A DNA stretch of 64,000 nt, from contig NZ_JMLV01000005.1 in NCBI RefSeq assembly GCF_000686045.1, forward strand, positions 147,210 to 211,209, written 5' to 3'. Below the pieces are notes generated by a model that ran no database searches, was not told where the DNA came from, and worked only from the letters and a program-made list of their open reading frames with translations. Source of the stretch: Fodinicurvata fenggangensis DSM 21160 (GTDB lineage Bacteria; Pseudomonadota; Alphaproteobacteria; Kiloniellales; DSM-21159). The translations under genes and the position numbers were made by a program. Positions 17,532-29,500 of the stretch are shown here, piece by piece. Every line of letters starts with the position of its first letter. The stretch's first letter is position 1.

Positions 17532-20500
17532 TGAATATCGAAAGTCCGATCCGTCAACGACAGGACGCGCTGGATCTGCTTGAAACGCTGGCGGAGCGCG
17601 ATATCCATCTGTCGCTTCACGAGAATGGACACGACCTTGTTTTCGATGCGCCAAGCGGTGCGTTTGACGAAGATCTCAAGCTGCGGGCGCGCGCTTTAAA
17701 GCACGAGATCATCGGGATTCTGCGCGAGGGGGCGGAGGGATCAAAATCTGCCCATAACGATCCGGGAACCGGCGGGATCATTGCCTGCTTTCCGGCTCAT
17801 CCGGCTATCGAAGGGCAATGGCTTGCCCGTCGCGACCAGCCGCCTGGCGACGACTATCATATGGCCACGTGCTTCCGCCTGCCTGCCGACACCGAATTTG
17901 AGGTCCTGAAACAGGCACTGGAATGCATCATTGCCCGGCATGACGCGCTGCGCTCCACCTTCGTTGAGCAGGATGGACAGTTGTTCCAGCGTGTGCATGA
18001 ACAAATGCCGATTCCGATTGCCCGGGTCACAGCATTCAAAGAGTTGCAGGTCGAGCTGTTCGACCTGCAAACGGGTCCGCTCGTGCGATTCGGATATATC
18101 GAGGCCAGCAATGGGTGCCCGCCCCTTCTGGGGGTTGTCGTTGATCATCTCTGCTTCGATGGCCAATCCATTGCGCTGCTGCGCAAGGAACTGCTTGAAG
18201 AGTTGGCGGGCGGGACACCGCAGGCCGCGATCCGTGCCGAGCGCTTGTCAAAGCGTGCTCATCAGGAACTGGCCGGCAAGCGTGGGAGAGAGGCCACCGA
18301 ATTCTGGGAGGAGCGGCACGAGAAACTGCTGGAGGCCGGCCTTCCATCCGATCCGTTCGCTGGAGAAGACAACCAGGCCAACCGTCTGCTGTGGGCCCTG
18401 ACATCGGAGCAGGCCGAAGCGCTGGAGACACTTGCGCAGCATGCAAGCAAAGCCACCCAAACAGCACTCTGGTCGGCGCTTTCCATTGCGGTCATTGCGC
18501 GCCACAAGGCAAACGGGGCCGCCAGCCTCGGACTGCCATTCTCCGGACGTGGGAATGGCGACAGCCAGCAGGCGCTTGGATGTTTTGCAAATGTCCTGCC
18601 GATTGCCATTACGCCTGATATGGATGCAGATTTTGAGGCTCTGCTACAACAGGTCGGGCGCGAAATTCTCTCGATCATGGATGTTCAGGACTATCCGCTC
18701 TCGCGGTTGACCCAGGATCTCTCGAAGCAGTCGCAGGGTCCCGTCGATCTGCCGTTCGATGCTGTCAGCCTCATCGAGATCCATGAAGACGTGGAGGATA
18801 TCGATGAGATCGATGTCGGTGCCGGCAAGTTCCCGCTGCTGATTGCGCTGGTCAAGTGTAGATCCGGCACCTATCTGGCGATCGAGCATCAAACGGCGGT
18901 GTTCAGTACCGGCTGGGTCAAGCGCTTTGCGGATCGCTTTCTTACGTTTTCCTGCGCCCTTGCCAGGGATCCAAAGCAACCGCTTGGCGATATCGAACTG
19001 CTGCCGGCAGAAGAACAGCACCTGCTGGTAACGGAGTTCAACGCGACGCAGTCGGATTATCCGCAAGACCGCGGGCTTGGCGAATTGCTGGCCCAGCGGA
19101 TCGACAATCCGGAGTCCGCAGACCGGGTGGCCCTCGATGATGGGACCTCTCGGGTTACCTATCGCGAACTCGGAGCCAGGCTGGCCGCAATTTCCGCTGA
19201 ACTGGACGAAAACAGTGTAAGGGCAGGTGATATTGTCGGTCTTGCCGCCGCGCGCGGCCTGGACAGTATCATTGCGGTTCTGGGTCTGGTTTGGCATGGG
19301 GCCGCCTATCTGCCCATCGACAAATCGCTGCCGGCCAAGGCGATTGCCGAACTCATGGCCGAGTGCGGCGCAAGGACATTGCTGTGCGATTCGAACGAGC
19401 GTGATCGCTTGTCCGAATTGGAAGGCAGGGTCCAGTTGGCAGGACTTCCGAAAGGCGATGGTATTGCCCGGGACAGCAAGGCTTACGAAGCCGTCCCGGC
19501 AAAGCGGTCCGGGCGTGATCTGGCATATGTCATGTTCACCTCGGGGTCGACGGGAAAGCCGAAGGGCGTGCTGGTGCCGAACCGGGCGGTGGCGCGTCTG
19601 GTGCTGAACAATGTCTCACTGTCCTTCGGACAGGACGACGTCATCGCACAGGCCGCGTCGCTTGGTTTCGACGCGTCCACACTCGAGATCTGGGCTGCCC
19701 TGCTGAATGGCGGGCGGCTTCGTGTCGTCGACGAGGATACGCTGTTTGAGCCGAACGCGCTCAAAGCTGCCCTCGGCAAGAGCGGTGTCACGACCATGTG
19801 GCTGACGGCCAGCCTGTTCAACCGGATTGTCGATGACGCACCGGCAAGCTTTGCGCCGCTGGAACGTCTGCTGATTGGGGGCGAGGCGCTGAGCCCCATT
19901 CATGTCAGGAAGGTCATGCAGGCCTGTCCGGATCTGACGCTCATCAATGGCTATGGCCCAACCGAGAACACCACTTTCACCTGCACGCACAGCATCAACG
20001 CGGACGATCTGTCCTCCGGCACTATCCCGATCGGCGGACCGATCGGCAACACTCGGGCCTATATTCTCGACAGCAGGGGGCAGATTGCTCCGACCGATTG
20101 CTGGGGTGAGCTTCATGCCGCGGGTGACGGCCTGGCGCTGGGATACAGCGGGGCTTCCGAGCGCACGGATAAGTCCTTCGTACAGGTTGGCAGCATTGCT
20201 GAAGCGCGGCTTTACAAGACCGGAGACCGGGCACGCTGGCGGGTCGATGGCACGATCGAATTTGGGGGACGGGACGATGGCCAGGTTAAGATCCGTGGTC
20301 ATCGGGTCGAGCTTCAAGCGATAGAGCAGAAGTTCTCCGAACTGGAGGATATCCGCAGTATTTGCGTTATGCCGCTCGGCTCAGGGGCCGATACCTTTCT
20401 TGGTGCGGCGATTGCCGCCGATCACGACAGACGCGATGAATGGATTGCCACGGTTTCACGCGATCTTCCCGATTACATGATTCCAGAACGCGTGGTGGTT

Positions 20501-23500
20501 CTGGATCATTTGCCGGTGAACGCCAGTGGCAAGGTGGATCGCAAATCCCTGCATTCAACGATCGCAAGCGCTGAAGCACAGTCCGAACAGCCGGCCTCCA
20601 GGTCGAGCCCGTCGGAAGGGCTTGTCATCGCCCTGTTTCAAAACCTGTTTGCCGGTGACGAGATCACGCCGGCCTCCGACTTCTTCGCCCTTGGCGGGCA
20701 CAGCCTGATCGCCATGCGGCTTGCCGGCCTGATCGAGAAGGAAGCCGGTTTCCGCCCCAGGATTCAGGATCTCTTTGCTGCGCGCACGGTTGCGAATATT
20801 GCGGCACTGGTGGACCGCCAAAAGGGCGTCACAGGGACCGGCAATTTGCCCAAGGCAGAGAGAGATCACTTCCCGCTATCAAGCGGCCAGGCCCGGCTTT
20901 GGGTTCTGCAGCGTATGCAGCCGGATCTTGCCGTTTATTCGGTTCCGGCCACGCTCCAGATCGATGGCCCGATTGATGCCGATGTCCTGCAACGCGCGCT
21001 TCATACACTGGAAGACCGTCAACATGCGCTGCGCCTGCGCTTCAGAAGCGATTCCGGTCATCCGGACGGTGTCAGTCAGTATCTAGCGCCCGGCGGCTCC
21101 TGGACCTTGCGCCGCCATCGCATGGATGAGGAATCGGCGCGCAACTTCATCGCAAGCGAAGCGGCCCGGCCGTTCGATCTCGATGATGCGCCGATGGCCC
21201 GTGCCGATCTGATTGCCCTGGCCCCCGAGCGCCACTGGCTGATGATCTCGTTGCATCATGCGATCTGCGATGGCTGGTCCATGCCGATCCTGCTGCAGGA
21301 AATGGCAGCATTGTACGAAGCTGAAAGCACAGGCCAGGCACCAGATCTCCCTGAGCTCGAGCGCCACTATGAAGACTTTGCAAGCTGGCAGCATGATTTC
21401 CTGAAAGGTCCGGATGGCCAGGCCGCGCTTGCGCGCTGGAAAGAGCGCCTGACACCGCTTCCCGAGCCGCTCGACCTGCCAACGGACCGACCCCGCAGCG
21501 CGGAACGGCGATTTGCCGGAGGCTTCCACGATTTCGACTTCGATGCGGACTCGACGCGACTGATCGAGGAAACGGCAGAGCGTCACGGCACGACCGCCTT
21601 CAGCATCCTGACGGCCCTGGTGCAGCTTCTGCTCCATCGTCATTGCGGACAGAACGACATCCCATTGGGAATGCTGGTTGCCGGCCGCGAGCAGGGGGCA
21701 CTTGATAACGTCATCGGGTTTTTCGTCAACACGGTCCTGGTCCGCCAGACGGTCGATCCCGAGATGCGCTTTGCGGATCATCTTGCCGCCACCAGCAAGA
21801 CGATCATGGATGCGCTGTCCGATCAGGCGGTGCCGTTCGAGGAAATCGTGAACGCGGTCAACGCACCGCGCGAGCTTTCCCGCAATCCGCTTTTTGACGT
21901 GCTGGTTGCCTGGCAGGACGGCATTCCGGAGCTGGGCAAGCTTGGGGAAGCAGATCTCTCGCTGGTTGAAACCGAGTTCCCCTTCGCCAAGTTCGATCTG
22001 GGTTTCTATTTCTGGCGTCGTCACGAACGTCTGCAGGGTCAGATCGAGTTTGATAGCGATCTGTTCGACCGCGAAACCATTGAGGCTCTTGTCGGCCGTC
22101 TGAATACCCTGTGCCGTACGGCACTCTCGGCTGCGGACGAAACTCCGGTTGCGCGCCTGGCCATGATGCCGGAGTCCGAAAGGACCTTGATCGAGCGGTT
22201 CAACGCGACCGCGCGAGACTTGCCGATCGAGCGCAGCATTCCCGAGCCGTTCCTGGATCAGGTCCGGGAGACTCCGGATGCCGTCGCGGTCTCGGACGAG
22301 CTGGAAAGCCTGACCTATAGGCAGTTCGCCCGGCGCGCCTCGGGAATTGCTGCAGAACTGGCCGCCAGGTCGGTCAAGCCGGGTGATGTGGTTGCCGTGG
22401 CGCTGCGGCGGTCAATCGACATGCTGGCCGCCATCCATGGCATTCTCCTGGCCGGCGCTGCCTACAGCCCGCTTGATCCAGATCATCCCGAACAGCGCCG
22501 CCGAGACATGCTGGAGGATCTCGGTAACGGGCTGGTGATCACCACGGCTGACCTGGAGAGTCTGTTCGATGAAGGCCAGACCCTTGTGGTCGATGGCAGC
22601 GAGGATGCCGACATTCCCGCGCTTGCCGGTGAGCCTGACGATCTTGCCTATGTACTGTTTACATCCGGTTCGACAGGGCGCCCCAAGGGTGTCGAGATCG
22701 CCCATCGGGGAGTGCTGAACCGCATCCTGTGGATGCAGGACGCCTTCCCGATTGGACCGGAAGACGTCATTCTGCAGAAGACACCGATCACCTTTGACGT
22801 GTCGGTCTGGGAGCTCTTCTGGTGGTCGTGGACCGGTGCGAAACTTGTCCTGCCGCCCTTGGGGGCTGAACGCGATCCGCAGCAGCTTGCCGAGACGATC
22901 TGCGAGAACGGCGTCACGACCCTGCACTTCGTGCCATCGATGCTTGCGACCTTCCTGTTCGCCATCGAAAGCGGCATGGTCGATATCGACAAGCTTTCCA
23001 GCCTCAGGCGCGTCTTTGCCAGCGGTGAAGCCCTCGATGCCCCGCTTGTCGAGCGTTTCAACAGCCTTCTGTACGACAGGTTCGGCACGGAGTTGCACAA
23101 TCTCTATGGTCCGACAGAGGCGACAGTCGATGTGACCTGGCAGGCCTGCTCGCCCTGCATGCCCGGAAACGTCGTCCCCATTGGCAAGCCGATCGCCAAT
23201 ACAACGGCCCAGATCCTGACAGAGGGCTTGAAGCCCCTGCCAATAGGTGTGACCGGTGAAATTGTCCTGGGTGGCGTGCAAATTGCGGAGGGCTATCGCA
23301 ACCGTCCCGAATTGACTGCAGAGAAGTTTCCGGACGATCCACGCACTCCCGGCCAGCGCCTCTATCGAACCGGCGATCTGGGGCGCTGGCGCCGAGATGG
23401 GACGATCGAGTACCTCGGCCGTATCGACCATCAGGTCAAGATCCGCGGATTCCGCATCGAATGCGGCGAGGTCGAGGCCGCACTTGAGAGTCACCCCTCC

Positions 23501-26500
23501 CTTGAACGGGCGCCGGTCAAGCCCGTCAAGGTCGGCGGCCTGGACGAATTGCATGCCTTCATCCTGAGCCGGGACGACCTTTCCCCCTTGGAATTGCGCG
23601 ACTATCTGCGCGGCCACTTGCCGGAATACATGATTCCCGCCCGTTTCTTTGTCCTGGAGCACCTGCCGCTGACCAGCAGTGGCAAGGTCGATCGCAAGGC
23701 GCTTGCCGGTAAACCCCTGGCGGCAACAAAGGGGGCGGCGACAAAGGGGGCGACCTCGAAGGGGGCCGCAGCAGAAGCGGCAGAAGCCAAGGCAGCACCG
23801 GCCGCGGACAGTGCTCCGCAAACAGGCCTGCTTGAAGCGCAACTCGCACAGCTCTGGCAGGAAGTGCTGCCGGATGTCACGCCGGCACGTGCGGATGGGT
23901 TCTTCGATGTGGGCGGGAACTCGCTTCTTCTGTTGCGCCTGTTCGAGAAGATCGATGCGCGCTGGCCCGGGAAGCTTCGGATTGCCGATCTCTTTGCCAA
24001 TCCGTCGATTGCACGCCAGGCTGAGTTGCTTGTGGAGCAGGCGTCGGAACCGAAGACGGCCGCCCGGGCGCCTGCGGCCGAGCCGAGTCTGGCCATTGAC
24101 GAACCGATTGCCGTGATCGGCATGGCGGTCCAGCTTGCCGGGGCAGAAGATATCGAGAGCTTCTGGCGGGATATCTCAGCCGGACGGGATCATGTCCGCC
24201 CGCTTCCGCAATCGCGTGAAGCGGAAACGCGGGCCTTCTTCACCGCCATCGGCATGAGGGCTCCACAGCGTTTCCGCGAAGCGGCCTATCTTGAGAGCAT
24301 CTACGATTTCGACGCCCAGCGTTTTCGCATGGCGCCGATGGATGCCAGCTTGCTGGACCCCGAGCAGCGGCTCTTCCTGGAAACGGCCCTGATGGCGCTG
24401 GAGGACGCCGGTTACGGTGGCGATGCGTTGCGCAGCCAGAGAGTGGGTGTGTTCGCCGGTGGCGGCGCCAATCCGGCCTGGCGGCTTGCGATGGAGCAGA
24501 TCGCGGCTGGCAAGGCCGAGCAGGCCTTTGCCCTCAATGTCCCGTCCAATATCGTTACGCGCCTGTCCTTCCTGAAAGACTGGCAGGGTCCGGCCAGTGT
24601 GATCGATACGGCCTGCTCTTCTTCGCTGGTTGCAATCCACCACGCCTGCCGGAGTTTGCGTGACGGCAGCAGCAAGGTTGCCCTGGCCGGCGGGGCGAAG
24701 CTGCTCGTCTATCCGCCCGATGCCGATACCGGCTTTGCCATCGACTCCTCGACCGCGCGCACCCGCGCTTTCGATGCAGAGGCCGATGGCACCGGTGTGG
24801 GCGAGGGCAGTGCGATCTTCGTCCTGAAGCCCTTGAGTGCTGCCATGGAGGCTGGCGATCACATCCATGCCGTCATTCGCGGCAGCGCGGTCAATCAAGA
24901 CGGCGCATCAAGCGGCGCTTCCGCGCCCAACCCTGCCATGCAGGCCGAGGTCATTCGCCAGGCGGCAAGCTCGGCCGATATCGATCTTTCGAGGTTTTCC
25001 TATTTCGAGGCACATGGAACGGGCACTTCACTTGGAGATCCGATCGAGATAGATGGCTTGGCCAGAGCCCTCGAGGGGAGTGACCGGGTGCCTGGAGCGG
25101 CCTTTATCGGCTCGGGAAAGGGAAATTACGGTCATCTGGACGGTGCCGCGGGGGCGCTTGGCCTTGCCCGGGCTATCCTGGCACTCCGCCACGATCACGC
25201 GCCGCCGCAGCCTTACTTCGAAAGCCCCAATCCCAAGATCGATTTCGAGCGTGCTTCGGTGCGCGTTCCCAAAGGACTGGAAAAACTTCCCGATCGTGGC
25301 CAGGCACGGCGCGCGGGGGTCAGTTCCTTTGGCCTGAGCGGAATCAATGCGCACCTGGTGGTGGAAGCGCCGCCGGTCGTCGCCGAGCCAGGGGATGCGC
25401 CCGGCGATGCAAGCGTGATCTATGTCGTTGCGCTTTCGGCCGGCAGCGATGCGGCCTTACGTGACTATGCCAGGAAGCTGCATCATCGTATTTTGGGGGA
25501 CAGCAGCCTTGCCGTGCGTGATATCGCTTTCACCCTCGCCACGGGCCGCGATGGCCTGAAACATCGCTTTGCCACCGCTGTGCAGACTCGCGAGGAATTG
25601 CTGACGCAGCTTGCCGAGTTGGGTGCTGGCGTTCGGCAGGCAAGCCTGGCAAATAATCCGGGCGCAGAGGAGGCAATCGCAGCCTGTGCGGACACTGCGG
25701 CGGAAGCACAAGAGCATGTCCTCCGCTATCTTGACGGAGCACCGCTCAGTTGGCCCGACAGCCGGAAGGCGCAACGCCTGTCCCTGCCGTCTGCCCCCTT
25801 CGTGAAGAAGGCCTGCAAGCCGGACTTCGAGGCCGGAGCGCAAACGGCGACCTCTCTGTTGCAGGGCCCCTTGGAGACAGCAACGGCACAGAGCTTCAGC
25901 ATTGCCATCGGCGATCCTGCCTTCTGGCCGGTCAGCGAACACAGGCTGAATGACCATCCGACACTTGTCGGCATGGCGGTGCCCGCCCTGATGGCCCGGG
26001 CGACCCAGCAACTCGACGCCAATCATCGGCCGGTGCAGATTGCCGATCTGACCTGGCACCATCCTCTGGTCGAGAGTGCCGTGCCCGACGGCAAGGTCAC
26101 GCTCAGCATTTTCAATGATGGCCAGGTTGAAATGGCCGGGCGACTCAAGAATGGGAAGTGGCGCGTCTTTGCCAGTGCAAAGTGGAACAGGGACGGCCCT
26201 GTACCCACTGGCAACGGTCCTGATCTGGCGTCCGTTCGTGCCAGTGCCACGGTCCCGGTCCCACTTGAGGATTTCACGGGGCAGTACGGACCCGTGGCAT
26301 TGAGCGATCGCTGGAACTGCAATTTATCACTGCATTGCAATCCTGAAAGAACGTCTGCAATCAAGCATCTTCGCCTGGACGACAGGTTTCACGCCGACCT
26401 TGAGGACTGGCTGTTCCATCCAGCGCTTGCCGATTCAGCATGCAGCATCGCGCTGGTGGACGAGCCCCTTGGCGCGCTGCCGTCCGCTGTGGATCAGATC

Positions 26501-29500
26501 ACGGTTCATGGGCAGGCCGGTGCAGAGCTATTTGCGTGCGGTCAGCGTCAATCTTCCGGCAAGTTTGATGTGACGCTGTTCGATGCAGATAGCCACGTGC
26601 CTGTGCTGACGCTTGCCGGTATCCGGTTTGACAGGGCGGGAAGCGCGGACAAGCCCGGTTCTCCAGAGCCACTGAAGACGCAATGGCAGTCCACACCTGT
26701 GACACGGCAGGACATCCCGGCCGGGTGCCTGTTTATCACCGATGGAGATTTCTGGCCTGTGCCGGCGGCCTGCCAGCGCCTGCATCCCGATGATCTGAAT
26801 CGCACGAGTCTGTCCGCTGTGTCATATGCCGTGCTGGCCCTGAAGCCCGGTTCGGACTCTGCAGGCCGCACGGCCGAAGCGCTGCGTGCCATCCTGCGCA
26901 ACATGAACGGGGGATTGCGACTGGTCACCCTGGGGTGCGGCGGATTCCAGCTGGATGGGGATGCTGTCGCCATTTCTCCCGATCAAACCGCCGCTGCGGG
27001 GGTTGTTCTCGCCGTTGCACACGAGGAACCGCGGCTTGAGATAAGCTATGCCGACATGGCACCTGAGGCGGTCCAGGATTGTCTGGGCGCCGAATTCTCA
27101 CTCAAGCCTTCACAGGATCCGGTTTCCGTCTACCGCGATGGGCAGCGCTGTGTCCGCAAACTTCTGCCGCTCGATGCTGCCGACCTCAGCAATACGGCCC
27201 CTTGGCCGGACCACGGGGTTTGCATTGTGACCGGCGGGACGGGCGGCTTTGCCATGGCGCTGGCCGAGGAAATGGCCGTGGGCGGCAAGCTGCACCTGTC
27301 CCTGCTCGGCCGGCGTGATGAAACGGCCCTGGACGAAGAAACCCGGCGTGAGCTTGAAAGACTGCGGGACAAGGGGATCGAGCTGTCCCTGTTCTCCTGT
27401 GATGTTGCCGATAGTGCTGCGCTTGGTGAAACGCTTGACCGGGTTCGCGTTGAACTGGGTCCCATAACCGCGGTGGTGCACGCAGCCGGTATCGCCGATG
27501 GTGGGTTTCTGGCTCTGCGTAACAGGGCTCAGTTCGATGAGGTGCTCTCGGCTAAGGTCACTGGTGTTGTGAACCTTGACCGACTGACCCGCAATGATCC
27601 GCTTCAGGCTTTCGTGATGTTCGGCAGCCTGACAGCAATTGTCGGTGCGCCGGGCCAGACAGCCTATTGCGCAGCAAACGCGTTCCTGGATGGATTTGCC
27701 CAGTACCGCAGGGGCCAAGGCTTGCCAGCCCTGACGATTGACTGGTGCGCGCTCAGTGAGCAGGGCATGGCCGCGCGCAACAACGTGACACTGCATGAAG
27801 GGGCCTGGGTACGTCCGACGGAGGCCGTCAAGCTGTGGCAGACGGCACTCGGCAGTTCGGTTGCTCAGCTGACCATGCTTGATCCCAGCCTCCTGCAGGA
27901 GGCAGCAGAAGCCGCTCATGAATCGGGATCGCATACTGTTTCATCGGAAATTGCGCCCTCGGCAGCCGTTGAACGGAATGTCAAAGGCCGCATTGCGACG
28001 ATCTGGGCGGAAACGCTTGGATATGAGTCCGTCGATCGGGACGATGATTTCTTTGCGCTTGGCGGGGATTCCATTTCCGGCATGCAGATCATCGACCAGA
28101 TCAACAGCGAGCTGTCGCTATCCCTGACCCTTTCCGACCTTTTCACGGAGTCTACTGTTTCGGCTCTTGCCGCACTTGCAGCGCGTGAGCGCGTTGGAGA
28201 AGACAGGGAAGAGGGGGCAGCAGCCGAATCTTCCGGGGCTGGCGATGACCAGGCCATCGATCTTGAGAGGGCGCTCAGTGAAATCTGGGCCCAAACCCTG
28301 GGATACGATGCGGTCGCTCCGGAGGATGATTTCTATGCTCTGGGCGGCGATTCCATCACGGGTATGCAGATCACCGATCGCATCGCCAATGAACTGGGCT
28401 ACGAGGTCAGCCTGACCGACCTGTTCGAGCATTCAAGCGTTGCGGAGCTGCGTGAAAAGCTGTCGATGCAATCCGTCGGCAGGTCGGCCACCGGAGAGGA
28501 GATACCGGCGGACGCAAAGGAGGCACCGGCGGCGGCACCCCTTGCAAACCCCAGGGAGGTCCAGCGAGAAGAACGCGACCCGCGCCGTGCACCGGATTTG
28601 CCGTATTATCCGCTTGCACTGGAGCAATTGTCGGTGATGAACGCCGCACAAAAGGGCAATATGGAGACGGCCTTCAATCTGCCCCATGCCTTCGTGCTTG
28701 ATGAGACGTTCGACATCGATCGCTTGCGGGCCTCCATCAGAGCCCTGACGGAGCGCCATGAAATCCTGCGGACCCGGATCATTCCCGAAGGCGATACCTG
28801 GCAGATGGACATCTTGCCTGCTGCGCGGGCGATGCGCGATTTGCCCGTCGATCCGGTCCGCGAACCATTTGAGGATGCCTGTCCCAAACTGGTGGAGCCG
28901 TTCGATCTGGAAAACCAAATCCCGGTGCGCTGGCGTATCCTGAGTGACCCGTCCGGGAAAACTGCCCTGTTTTTCGATATCCATCACATACTGGCGGATG
29001 GCTTTACCGTCGAGCGATTGCTCGGTGAACTCTTTGCCCTTTATTGGGGAGAGGAACTCGCCCCGCTTAGATACCAGTTGCGCGATTATGCCTGGTGGAG
29101 CCACAAGGAGGAAAATCGGGAGCGCCTTGCGGCAGCGAAGAGCTATTGGCAATCGCTTTATGCCGACTCTCTTCCCAAGCTCGACCTCCCCTCCGATCGC
29201 CGTCGTCCGGCCTATCACACCTTCAAGGGAGAGATTTCCGGGTTCGAACTGGATGCGGGCCTGTTGGCCGAGGCACGGAGCTTTGCGGCGGATCAGCGGG
29301 TGACGATGTTCACCCTGGTCCTCTCGACATGGTTCCTTGTCCTGTCGCGTATTGCCGAGACAGAGGATCTTGTCATCAGCGTGCCGGTAGACGGCCGGGA
29401 CGCCGCCGGTTTCAATGATGTGGCCGGCATGATGGTTTCCTTGTTGCCCTTGCGCATGCAGGTCAACGGAACACAGACCGTAAAGGACCTGCTGGCGCGC

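Noticed and set aside
22412..23842. Open frame of 476 codons on the minus strand
   Set aside because: Antisense to the serine-type A domain of the megasynthase; a by-product of high GC.
25380..25890. Possible acyltransferase after the KS
   Set aside because: No GHSxG, no conserved AT motifs; the stretch matches a post-KS linker ending in LPSAPF and then a DH-like domain.
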